From Paracoccaceae bacterium (GTDB lineage: Bacteria > Pseudomonadota > Alphaproteobacteria > Rhodobacterales > Rhodobacteraceae), in assembly GCA_002400675.1 (NCBI GenBank), contig NVQY01000103.1:1-8481 (forward strand): 8,481 nucleotides of DNA, given 5' to 3'. Under the pieces are notes generated by a model that was not told where the DNA came from, did not search any database, and worked only from the letters and a program-made list of their open reading frames with translations. The first letter of the stretch is position 1; the number at the start of each line of letters is the position of its first letter. Positions 1-6,525 of this stretch are shown piece after piece. The position numbers and the translations under genes were made by a program.

Positions 1-1
1 G

Positions 2-73
2 AAAACCCTGGCGGCGGTTGCCGTGGCCGGGGCGTTCATGATCTCTGGAACCTTCTTTTTGCAGGCGGTGTAA
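2..73 (+). CDS. C-terminal end of an upstream protein with a hydrophobic tail (partial)
   Basis: Reading from base 2, an open frame runs 23 codons to a TAA at 71-73 and ends in a strongly hydrophobic stretch rich in Ala, Val, Phe and Leu, compatible with a final transmembrane helix. The stop lies only 3 nt before the ATG of the flavoprotein gene, so the two are probably co-transcribed and perhaps translationally coupled. The fragment is too short to name. A membrane transporter subunit or a membrane anchor are both possible, but neither can be shown from these residues. That it is the end of a real gene is inferred from the tight junction and membrane-like composition. Confidence 0.45.
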   Translation, partial: KTLAAVAVAGAFMISGTFFLQAV

Positions 74-76
74 GAC

Positions 77-1840
77 ATGCCAATCAACAGCGACATTGAT
101 CGACACGACACCGATATCCTGATCCTCGGCAGCGGGGGCGCGGGCATGTTCGCCGCCCTTCACGCCCAGCAAACCGCGCCCGAGGGCACCAAAATCACCA
201 TTGCCGTCAAGGGGTTGATCGGGAAATGTGGCTGCACCCGGATGGTTCAGGGCGGCTATAACGTGGCGCTGGGTGCGGGTGACACGGTTGAACGGCACTT
301 CATGGATACGATTCAGGGCGGCAAATGGCTGCCCAATCAGGACATGGCGTGGAAGCTGTGCGAACAGGCCGTGGTGCGGGTGCGCGAGTTGGAAAACGAG
401 GTCGGGTGTTTCTTTGACCGCAATCCTGACGGCACGCTGCACCAAAAGGCCTTTGCCGGGCAAACGGCTGATCGCACCGTGCACAAGGGCGACCTGACCG
501 GGATCGAAATCATCAACCGGCTGATGGAACAGGTGCTGTCGCGCCCGATCGAGAAATTGCAGGAACACCGCGCCATCGGGTTGATCCCGACCCGCGACGG
601 CACAGCACTGGCCGGGGTGTTGTTCATCGACATGCGCAGCGGCAGGTTCCGGTTTGTGCGGGCCAAATGCGTGCTGATGGGCACCGGCGGCGGGCCGACC
701 ATGTACAAGTACCACACCGCCTCTGGTGACAAGACCATGGACGGGCTGGCGATGGCGCTGCGTGCCGGGCTGCCGCTGCGGGACATGGAGATGGTACAGT
801 TCCACCCCACCGGATTGCTGGCCGGCGATCACACCAAGATGACCGGCACCGTGTTAGAGGAAGGTCTGCGCGGGGCTGGGGGTCAGTTGCTGAACGGGGC
901 GCAAAACCGGTTCATGTTCGATTATGACCCACGCGGCGAACGCGCCACCCGCGATGTGGTCAGCCGGGGCATCTATGCCGAGATGCGCAAGAACAATACC
1001 TCGCAAAACGGCGGGGTCTATATCTCGATGGCGCATCTGGGACCGGACAATGTGCGGGCCAAATTCAGCGGCATGGTCAAACGCTGCGCCGACAGTGGTT
1101 TCGATCTGGCCGCAGGGCTGGTCGAAGTGGTGCCCACGGCGCATTACTTTATGGGCGGGGTGGTGGTTGACGCCGACACCCGCACCGAAATGCAGGGGCT
1201 GTATGTGGCCGGCGAGGACGCGGGCGGTGCGCATGGATCGAACCGTTTGGGCGGCAACGGGGTGGCCAACTCGACCGTGTATGGCGGCGTGGCGGGCGAC
1301 GTGATGGGCCGGGACATCCGCAAGATGGCCAGCCTGCGTGACCCGGACGAGGCCGCGCTAAGTGCCGAGATCGCCCGCGCGCAGGTGCCGTTCACCAACA
1401 AACCCGCCAATATTCAGGCGCTGCGTCACACCCTGCAAGAGGCCATGTGGGAGGATGTCGGCGTCATGCGCACCGAGGCCGGGATGCGGCGCGGGGTGGC
1501 CCGGGTGCGCGACATCAGCGACGAGTTGATGACCATCGGCGTGGACGCGGGCAATCTGGCATTTAACCTGACGTGGCATGACTGGCTGAACATGGCCTCG
1601 CTTTGTGATATGTCCCAAGTGATCGCCAAGGCGGCGCTGGCCCGCGAAAACTCGCGCGGGGCGCATTACCGCGAAGATTTCCCCGAGGCGGGATCGCTTG
1701 ATGCGTCCTATTTCACCGTGGCGCGTCAGGGCGGGGATGAGGTCACAGTGACACGCGAACAGGTGCAGTTCACCATCGTCAAGCCGGGCGAGACCATCCT
1801 GCCCGAGGGTGAACCGGAAACACTGGTGGCGCAGCCATGA
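77..1840 (+). CDS. FAD-dependent fumarate reductase/succinate dehydrogenase-type flavoprotein
   Basis: A 587-residue cytoplasmic flavoprotein of the SdhA/FrdA family, about full length for SdhA. Residues 13-23 form the dinucleotide-binding GxGxxG (GSGGAG). The active-site set seen in SdhA/FrdA is present: QFHPTG with H243, the EEGLRGAGG segment at 261-269, the RDVV motif with R292 (aligning with the proton-shuttle arginine), HYFMGG with H356, and HGSNRLGGN with R390. The C-terminal SdhA-like helical domain, including ENSRGAHYREDFPE at about 524-537, is intact. It should therefore act on a C4-dicarboxylate or close analogue. Oddly, the residue aligned to the covalent-FAD histidine (His45 of E. 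coli SdhA) is C53, in a GCTRMVQGG context. No signal peptide is visible. No iron-sulfur or anchor subunit follows; the next genes are a two-subunit fumarase-like lyase. The ATG is preceded by AGGCGG at 63-68. The family call is firm; substrate, direction and electron partner are unknown. Confidence 0.9.
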   Translation: MPINSDIDRHDTDILILGSGGAGMFAALHAQQTAPEGTKITIAVKGLIGKCGCTRMVQGGYNVALGAGDTVERHFMDTIQGGKWLPNQDMAWKLCEQAVVRVRELENEVGCFFDRNPDGTLHQKAFAGQTADRTVHKGDLTGIEIINRLMEQVLSRPIEKLQEHRAIGLIPTRDGTALAGVLFIDMRSGRFRFVRAKCVLMGTGGGPTMYKYHTASGDKTMDGLAMALRAGLPLRDMEMVQFHPTGLLAGDHTKMTGTVLEEGLRGAGGQLLNGAQNRFMFDYDPRGERATRDVVSRGIYAEMRKNNTSQNGGVYISMAHLGPDNVRAKFSGMVKRCADSGFDLAAGLVEVVPTAHYFMGGVVVDADTRTEMQGLYVAGEDAGGAHGSNRLGGNGVANSTVYGGVAGDVMGRDIRKMASLRDPDEAALSAEIARAQVPFTNKPANIQALRHTLQEAMWEDVGVMRTEAGMRRGVARVRDISDELMTIGVDAGNLAFNLTWHDWLNMASLCDMSQVIAKAALARENSRGAHYREDFPEAGSLDASYFTVARQGGDEVTVTREQVQFTIVKPGETILPEGEPETLVAQP

Positions 1841-1901
1841 GACCCCCTACGTATTTCCGGCCCCAGCCGTGCGGCGCGTGCCCGGTATCACCTGCCCAAC
1901 A

Positions 1902-1907
1902 AAGAGG
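1902..1907 (+). promoter_or_regulatory. Ribosome binding site fixing the start of the fumarase alpha gene
   Basis: AAGAGG lies 6 nt before the ATG at 1914 and supports that start over the in-frame GTG at 1809. Starting at GTG would overlap the flavoprotein gene and add 35 residues that do not resemble the family N-terminus. Confidence 0.65.
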
Positions 1908-1913
1908 CGCGTC

Positions 1914-2876
1914 ATGATCCCCATATCCCTGATCCAGAAAACCGCCGAGACCCTGATGGACAAGGCGGCCATCGAAATCCCGACCGATTATCTGGACGGG
2001 CTGAAACGCGCCGCCGCCGTCGAGGACGGCGACCTGTCGTCATTCGTGCTCAAGGCGATGCTGGAGAACTACGAGGCCGCCAAACAGGACCGGCGCGCCA
2101 TGTGCGGCGATACCGGCACCCCGCGCTGGTACGTCAAGATGGGCAACGAGGCGCAAATCCAAGGTGGCCCCGTGGCGCTGGAAACCGCGCTGCGCCGGGC
2201 CACGGCCAATGCCACCAATGGGGTGCCGCTGCGGCCCAACCGGGTGCATCCGTTGTGGCGCACCGACCATAACAACAACGTCGGCATTGGCGCGCCCGAG
2301 ATCGAATATGGCTATGAACCGGACGGCGACTGGATTGACCTGATTACCGTGCACAAGGGCGGGCTGTTTGGCACCGATTACCGGATGCTGTTCCCTTCTG
2401 ATGGCATTCAGGGGATCAAACGGTTCTTTCTCGACAGTCTGGTGGCCTTTGGCAAACGCGGTCTGGCCTGCCAGCCGGCGATCATCGGCATCGGGCTGGG
2501 CGGGTGCAAGGACACTTGCATGGTGCTGGGCAAACGCGCGGCGTGCCTGCGCGTGGTGGGCGACCGCAACGTTGACCCGCGCATTGCCGCCCTCGAACAG
2601 GAATTCACTGAACTGGGCAATTCGATCGGCATGGGGGCGATGGGCTTTGTCGGCAAATCCATGGTGATCGACACCCATATTGAGGTCGGGTATTGCCACA
2701 CCGGTGCCATGCAGATGTCGGTGCACGCCTTTTGCCTGTCCTCACGCCGGGCGGTGGCGCGGGTGTTTGCCGATGGGCGGGTGGAATACCGCACCGATCC
2801 CAACTGGTTCACCGATTACCAGCGCCGCGAAACCGTTGACTGGGACCTGCCCCAACCCGCAGAGGTTCAGCCATGA
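1914..2876 (+). CDS. Class I fumarase/tartrate dehydratase-type hydro-lyase, alpha (Fe-S) subunit
   Basis: A 320-residue protein matching the N-terminal domain of class I (4Fe-4S) fumarases and TtdA-type L-tartrate dehydratase alpha subunits, which are about 300 residues. The three expected cluster cysteines are visible: C64 in CGDTGTP, C186 in ACQPAI (equivalent to CPPY of FumA), and C274 in HAFCLSSRR after an HTGAM segment (equivalent to the HTASLPV...C region). It would hydrate or dehydrate a 2-hydroxydicarboxylate such as malate/fumarate, tartrate or a methylated analogue, together with the beta subunit encoded immediately downstream in a 4-nt ATGA overlap. There are additional cysteines at C198, C202, C211 and C261, several close to the second ligand. 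A 73-nt gap separates it from the flavoprotein gene, probably in the same transcript. The family is secure; the substrate is not. Confidence 0.9.
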   Translation: MIPISLIQKTAETLMDKAAIEIPTDYLDGLKRAAAVEDGDLSSFVLKAMLENYEAAKQDRRAMCGDTGTPRWYVKMGNEAQIQGGPVALETALRRATANATNGVPLRPNRVHPLWRTDHNNNVGIGAPEIEYGYEPDGDWIDLITVHKGGLFGTDYRMLFPSDGIQGIKRFFLDSLVAFGKRGLACQPAIIGIGLGGCKDTCMVLGKRAACLRVVGDRNVDPRIAALEQEFTELGNSIGMGAMGFVGKSMVIDTHIEVGYCHTGAMQMSVHAFCLSSRRAVARVFADGRVEYRTDPNWFTDYQRRETVDWDLPQPAEVQP

Positions 2877-3532
2877 GAGAAGTCACCCTAAGCACCACCC
2901 CGACCCCCGAAGCCCTGGCCGATCTGGCGCTGGGCGATATCGTCTATCTCGACGGGCTGATGTACACCGCCCGCGAAGGCGTCTACATGCGCGCATTGGA
3001 AGAAAAGGCCAATGTGCCGATGGAATTGCCCAGCCAGAGCGCGGCCAACTTTCACTGCTCGCCGGCCGCGCGGATCAACCCCGATGGCAGCTTTGAAATG
3101 GGCGCGGTAACGGCCACCGCCAGCTTTCGCTTTGCCAAGTGGTTGCCGGACTGGCTGGCGCTTTCCGGGGCCAAACTGGTGATCGGCAAGGGCGGGATGC
3201 GCAGCACGGATTACAAGGAATATTTTGTGCCCAACGGCGCGATCTACCTGTCGACGGTCGGCTATGGCACCGGCGCGTTGCTGGGGCGCGGGGTAGAGAA
3301 CGTCGAGGCCGTGCACTGGCACGAAGAACTGGGGCTGGCGCAGGCAATGTGGGTGCTCAAATGCAAGCGGATGGGGCCGTTCATCGTCGCCTCTGACATG
3401 CAGGGCAACTGTCTGTTCGAACGCGAGAACGAACGGATTTCCAAGAACCTGCACCGGGTCTACGAGGGCACCCGCCCGGCCACGCTGAAACGGTTTGGCG
3501 AGACTGACGACAAGAGCGAGGAACTGATCTGA
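2873..3532 (+). CDS. Class I fumarase/tartrate dehydratase-type hydro-lyase, beta subunit
   Basis: A 219-residue protein corresponding to the C-terminal (swivelling) domain of class I fumarases and to TtdB. It shows the characteristic order: GDIVYLDGLMYTAREGVYMRA near the N-terminus, an INPDGSF segment, a GAVTATASFRF segment where relatives carry GPTTxxRM, and VIGKGGM followed by a Tyr/Phe-rich stretch. The ATG sits inside the ATGA overlap with the alpha gene and has its own AGAGG at 2861-2865, so equal expression and assembly with alpha are expected. Compared with canonical fumarases, the loop ending in AAHKR reads GVYMRA and the PTT loop reads AVT, so substrate contacts probably differ. No hairpin with a T-tract is clear after the stop. 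Fumarase, tartrate dehydratase and mesaconase-like activities are all possible. Confidence 0.87.
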   Translation: MREVTLSTTPTPEALADLALGDIVYLDGLMYTAREGVYMRALEEKANVPMELPSQSAANFHCSPAARINPDGSFEMGAVTATASFRFAKWLPDWLALSGAKLVIGKGGMRSTDYKEYFVPNGAIYLSTVGYGTGALLGRGVENVEAVHWHEELGLAQAMWVLKCKRMGPFIVASDMQGNCLFERENERISKNLHRVYEGTRPATLKRFGETDDKSEELI

Positions 3533-3563
3533 CAAGCGCATTTGCAGGTCGCTGGGTGACAAA
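3533..3563. other. Short convergent intergenic gap without a clear terminator
   Basis: The fumarase beta gene and the leftward enolase-superfamily gene end only 31 nt apart. I see no strong GC stem followed by a T-run on either strand. A weak CTGAC/GTCAG pairing (3528-3532 with 3588-3592) would extend into both genes. Transcripts from the two sides may overlap at their 3' ends. Confidence 0.4.
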
Positions 3564-4706
3564 TCAGCTACGGCTTAGCGCAAGCGTCAGATAGGGCGTC
3601 AGGTCATCGGGCAGGGCATCGACCCCCAATCCGGCGCTGCCGCCAAGGTCAAACTGCCGTTTCGGGCCTGAATTAGTGCTCAGAAACGCATCGCGCAACG
3701 GATTGGGGTTGGCATCCATTTCCAGCATCCCCGGCCCCCCCGCAGCGGCCAAAAGATGCGCCGACGCCAACAGGCCAATGCCGCCGCCCAGAAAATGCGG
3801 GCAATAGCTGCGCCCGGCACCCACAGCGGCCTGCGCCACTGCGTAACAGCCGGTAATGCCGCCCCATTTGGCCACATCAGGCTGAATGATCTGCACATCG
3901 CCCGCCGTGATCAGAGCGGTGAAATCGTCCATGCCGGTAACATTTTCCCCTGCCGCCAGCGGTGTGCGGCTGAGGCTGGCCAGATGCCCCCACTGTGCGG
4001 GCGGTTGGTCGGCCCTTATCGGCTCCTCTAACCAGCCCAGCCCCAAACCATTGGTTTGCGTGATGAATTCCAGCGCCTGCCGCAAATCCCAAGCCTGATT
4101 GGCGTCGGCAAAAAGCCGCTCTCCGGCGCGCAAGCTGGCCTGAATGTCCCCCAGCAGCGCAAGGTCGCGGGCCATGTCAAACCCAACCTTTACCTTGAAG
4201 GCGTCATGGCCCTGCGCGCGTAGCTGCGCGATCAGTTCGCCAGCGCGGGTGATGTCCAGACCGCTGGCATAGGTGGGCACAAAACTGGCGGCACTCTCGT
4301 TCAGCAACCGCGCCAGCGGCACCCCGGCGCGGCGCGCGAACAGATCCCACAGCGCGCAATCCAGCCCGGCAATCACCTGTCGGAACGGACCCCATTCGCC
4401 ACATTGCAGCGCCCGGATATGGGTGCGCCGGCTTAGATAGTCAAACAGCGCCGACGGGGCAGGGGCGTGAAATCCGATCACCAGATCGGCGATATCTTCG
4501 ATCAGCAACCGGGCGCGGTGTTCGGCCCCGGCGGCGGGCCAGTTGGCAAAAATCTCGCCCCAGCCATATCCGCCGTCCTTGTCGGTTAGGCGCACAAACA
4601 CCGCCGGGCGGCTGGTCATCACCCCAAACGACGTGGCCACCGGAATCGTGACCGGCACCCGGAACACCGACACGTCGATGCGGCTTATGGTGACGTCCTT
4701 TACCAC
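3564..4706 (-). CDS. Mandelate racemase/muconate lactonizing enzyme family protein (enolase superfamily)
   Basis: A 380-residue cytoplasmic enzyme of typical family length, with an N-terminal capping domain (about 1-130) and a TIM barrel. Catalytic elements fit the mandelate racemase subgroup: the KxK motif FKVKVGF with K171 and K173; metal ligands D201 (FADANQAW), E227/E228 (WLEEP) and E254 (AAGEN); an Asp/His dyad from D277 (QPDVAKWGG) and H304 (CPHFLGG); and E329 (LEMDANPNPLRD). Such enzymes use Mg2+ to stabilise an enolate after alpha-proton abstraction from a carboxylate, giving dehydration, epimerisation or cycloisomerisation. The start is GTG at 4706-4704, overlapping the TauE/SafE stop codon by 7 nt. 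There is no good Shine-Dalgarno, so translation is probably coupled. It is the last gene of the leftward LysR-permease-enzyme set. A sugar-acid, tartrate-type or hydroxyproline-type substrate cannot be told apart here. Confidence 0.92.
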   Translation of the reverse strand: MVKDVTISRIDVSVFRVPVTIPVATSFGVMTSRPAVFVRLTDKDGGYGWGEIFANWPAAGAEHRARLLIEDIADLVIGFHAPAPSALFDYLSRRTHIRALQCGEWGPFRQVIAGLDCALWDLFARRAGVPLARLLNESAASFVPTYASGLDITRAGELIAQLRAQGHDAFKVKVGFDMARDLALLGDIQASLRAGERLFADANQAWDLRQALEFITQTNGLGLGWLEEPIRADQPPAQWGHLASLSRTPLAAGENVTGMDDFTALITAGDVQIIQPDVAKWGGITGCYAVAQAAVGAGRSYCPHFLGGGIGLLASAHLLAAAGGPGMLEMDANPNPLRDAFLSTNSGPKRQFDLGGSAGLGVDALPDDLTPYLTLALSRS

Positions 4707-5440
4707 AACAATTCACGCGCCATCAGCAGCACGCCAGACACAAACATCAGCGCAATCACCAACCGGCGGAACTGATCATCGTCAAGACGTTTGAAAATGC
4801 TGATGCCGATTTGGGCAAAGATCAGCGTCAGCGGCAGAACAATGGCGATCAGTTTCAGGCTGTCGGCGCTATAGACGCCCCTGAACGCAAATGTCACCAT
4901 CGTCAGCCCCAGCACGACGACGTTGAAAGGTTGCAGCAGCGCGCGGGTTTCGGCCTTTGGCCACGGGCGCAGGGCGCACCACATGGTGGGCAGCGCGCCC
5001 GATAACGACGCCGCCCCTCCCAGAACACCGCCGAGGAACCCGACAATAACGTCGATCACCGGGGTGCGGCGGGTCAGTTTCGGCAAGGTGGCGCGCAGGG
5101 TGAAAAAGCCGCCGTACAGCAGCAGGATCGCCGCGATCGACAGTTTCAGCGTTCTGGGGTCGATAATGGTCAGGGCGGCGATGCCGATGGGAATGCCGAA
5201 CAGCGCGGGCAGCAGGAACCGCGCCAGCCGGGTGGTTTGGGCCATCACGCTGTGACGGACCAGCCAGACGCCCTGCATCCCGCTGACCACCGACATCACC
5301 ACCACGATGGAGACCGCCTGAAGCGGCGGCATGATCTGCAACCAGAACCCCAGCGCCAGCATTGCGGTGCCAAAGCCGGCCAGCCCGTTGATCAACCCGC
5401 CGGCCGCAGCGCCCAGAAACAGGTAGACGTAATACTCCAT
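4700..5440 (-). CDS. TauE/SafE (DUF81) family membrane permease
   Basis: A 246-residue, very hydrophobic inner-membrane protein with about seven to eight predicted helices. It shows the two-fold internal repeat of this family: an N-terminal GGLINGLAGFGTAML segment (about 14-28) and a related GGVLGGAASLSGALPTMW segment near the middle (about 135-152). Characterised relatives export sulfite, sulfoacetate or other organic anions; many members are uncharacterised. It starts 2 nt after the LysR stop (TGA-CC-ATG) and its stop overlaps the GTG of the enolase-superfamily gene, so the three genes form a compact operon. It could remove a product or toxic anion made from the imported substrate, which is inference. 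A sulfonate-related role would need partner genes not seen in this window. Confidence 0.9.
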   Translation of the reverse strand: MEYYVYLFLGAAAGGLINGLAGFGTAMLALGFWLQIMPPLQAVSIVVVMSVVSGMQGVWLVRHSVMAQTTRLARFLLPALFGIPIGIAALTIIDPRTLKLSIAAILLLYGGFFTLRATLPKLTRRTPVIDVIVGFLGGVLGGAASLSGALPTMWCALRPWPKAETRALLQPFNVVVLGLTMVTFAFRGVYSADSLKLIAIVLPLTLIFAQIGISIFKRLDDDQFRRLVIALMFVSGVLLMARELLW

Positions 5441-5442
5441 GG

Positions 5443-6363
5443 TCAGGCTGATCCACCCCGATCCGATCCGGTGTCCTTGTCCGGAAACCGGCCCGCCTTG
5501 ACCGCCAGAACCAGTTGCCGGTGCACCTCTTGCAGCACCCGCACCTTGACCGTGTTGGCCTGCGCCATCAGCCCCAGCTTGCGCACCGGCGCGTCGTCGC
5601 CCAGTGGAATGTGGCGCAATGGCAAGGGGTTGGGCGGCTCAAAACAGCGGCTGGGCACGATCGACACGCCAAGGTTGGCATGCACCATGCCCGATATGCT
5701 TTCGAGGTTTTCCAGCTCCATCGCGTCACGCACCACGATGTTTTTCTTTTGCAGCCAGTTTTCGATCATCGCACTGACCACCGCGCGCCGGGAAAAGCGG
5801 ATGAACGGGTTGGTGGCCAGGATTTCCAGCGGATCGTCGCTGGTAACCTGTTCCGAAACCAGCAGTTCCATCTTTTCCTCGGCAATAGGGCTCCAGGTCA
5901 GATTGGCCGGGACCACATGCGGTTTGGACACGATGGCCGCGTCCAGCCTGCCGCGTTCCAACTCGATCAGATGTTCGTTGGTCTGGGCCGGATGCACGCC
6001 GATATGCAGGTCGGGAATGGCCGATTTCAGCGCCGCCATCGCATAGGGCACCAGCCCGGTCATGCAGGTCGGCAGCACGCCCAGCGACAGGTGCCCACGC
6101 AGCCCTTCGTCGCCCAGAACCGAGGGCACCAGATTGTCATAGGCCCCCACCACTTCGCGCGCCCTGGCCACCAGTGCGCGCCCGATAGGTGTCAGTTTCG
6201 GCGTGCGGCGCGAGCGGTCAAACAGGGCGACGCCCCATTCCGCCTCCAGCGCTTTCATCTGCTGGCTGACGGCGGCATGGGTCACAAATACCGCATCGGC
6301 GGCGGCGCTGAAGGTGCCGTTTTCTTCAACCGCGATCAGCGTTTTCAGCATTCGGATGGACAT
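5443..6363 (-). CDS. LysR-family transcriptional regulator
   Basis: A 306-residue protein of standard LysR length. The N-terminal winged helix-turn-helix is clear: residues 1-65 contain TFSAAADAVFVTHAAVSQQMKALEAEWG, followed by LFDR and KLTPIGRAL. The C-terminal effector-binding domain begins near residue 90 (GHLSLGVLPT). The ATG at 6363-6361 has TGAGG 4 nt upstream; an internal ATG at codon 5 is less likely. It is divergent from the TTT transporter operon across a 162-nt AT-rich gap, the usual arrangement for a LysR protein that activates its neighbour and represses itself. It also leads the operon with the TauE/SafE permease and the enolase-superfamily enzyme, so one inducer may coordinate uptake, metabolism and efflux. 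The inducer is unknown; the pathway substrate or an intermediate is likely. Confidence 0.94.
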   Translation of the reverse strand: MSIRMLKTLIAVEENGTFSAAADAVFVTHAAVSQQMKALEAEWGVALFDRSRRTPKLTPIGRALVARAREVVGAYDNLVPSVLGDEGLRGHLSLGVLPTCMTGLVPYAMAALKSAIPDLHIGVHPAQTNEHLIELERGRLDAAIVSKPHVVPANLTWSPIAEEKMELLVSEQVTSDDPLEILATNPFIRFSRRAVVSAMIENWLQKKNIVVRDAMELENLESISGMVHANLGVSIVPSRCFEPPNPLPLRHIPLGDDAPVRKLGLMAQANTVKVRVLQEVHRQLVLAVKAGRFPDKDTGSDRGGSA

Positions 6364-6379
6364 TTGACCTCATGTCTAC

Positions 6380-6422
6380 TGTAAGAAAAACTATCAATAC
6401 ATGTAAGCAATTACCGCTTTAC
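6380..6422. repeat. GTAAG direct repeat and GTAA/TTAC inverted repeat, candidate LysR operator
   Basis: TGTAAG recurs at 6380 and 6402, two helical turns apart. GTAA at 6403-6406 pairs with TTAC at 6411-6414, and GTAAGC (6403-6408) roughly with GCTTTAC (6416-6422). Repeated, phased half-sites in a divergent gap suit the tetrameric footprint of LysR proteins. Assignment to the LysR protein is inferred. Confidence 0.35.
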
Positions 6423-6444
6423 GAAAAAATACATTACGCCTAAT

Positions 6445-6455
6445 TATTGTCAATA
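6445..6455. repeat. Perfect 11-bp palindrome TATTG-T-CAATA
   Basis: Arms TATTG (6445-6449) and CAATA (6451-6455) flank a single T. A GCCTA direct repeat brackets it (6438-6442 and 6456-6460). It lies 71 nt before the binding-protein ATG and could be an operator half or a second regulator site. An AT-rich background makes chance occurrence possible. Confidence 0.3.
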
Positions 6456-6513
6456 GCCTATTCTGCGATGGGGTCCGGCGGCAAAACCGGGCGCAGATTT
6501 GAGGTGCATTGTC

Positions 6514-6521
6514 AGGGAGGA
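6514..6521 (+). promoter_or_regulatory. Strong ribosome binding site for the TTT binding protein
   Basis: AGGGAGGA ends 4 nt before ATG 6526, a near-ideal Shine-Dalgarno. It fixes that start over the in-frame TTG at 6499 and fits the high expression expected of a periplasmic binding protein. Confidence 0.75.
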
Positions 6522-6525
6522 CAAC

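Larger units (their letters stand above)
6364..6525. promoter_or_regulatory. AT-rich divergent promoter/operator region
   Basis: This 162-nt gap separates the LysR gene from the divergent TTT operon. Bases 6361-6460 contain 32 G/C of 100, far below the flanking genes, as expected for a regulated promoter. It holds a direct repeat (TGTAAGAAA at 6380-6388 and TGTAAGCAA at 6402-6410, 22 nt apart), several TTAC motifs (6411-6414, 6419-6422, 6434-6437) and a perfect palindrome at 6445-6455. I could not pick a convincing -35/-10 pair on either strand. TTGTCA at 6447-6452 resembles a -35 but has no -10 at the right distance. Confidence 0.6.

Noticed and set aside
77..1840. Assignment of the flavoprotein as a true respiratory SdhA
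   Set aside because: The covalent-FAD His is replaced and no sdhB, sdhC or sdhD follows. Aspartate oxidase (NadB) and APS reductase are also less likely because the SdhA-type HPTG, RDVV, HYFMGG and NRLGGN motifs and C-terminal domain fit better, and no Fe-S partner is adjacent.
1809..1913. GTG-initiated N-terminal extension of the fumarase alpha gene
   Set aside because: It overlaps the flavoprotein end and adds 35 residues unlike the family. ATG 1914 has a good Shine-Dalgarno and gives normal length.
2040..2726. 228-codon minus-strand frame opposite the fumarase alpha gene
   Set aside because: It has no motif, no ribosome binding site that I could see, and overlaps a conserved Fe-S lyase gene. 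A similar frame at 2888-3562 opposite beta was rejected for the same reason.
5515..6384. 289-codon plus-strand frame opposite the LysR gene
   Set aside because: The translation is dominated by His, Gln and Arg without domain signatures, and it lies opposite a full-length LysR protein.
6447..6475. Sigma-70 promoter using TTGTCA at 6447-6452
   Set aside because: The bases 16-18 nt downstream are GC-rich (around 6468-6476) with no -10-like hexamer.
6499..6525. TTG start 9 codons upstream of the binding-protein ATG
   Set aside because: The extension would put the Shine-Dalgarno inside the coding region and add charged residues before a normal signal peptide.
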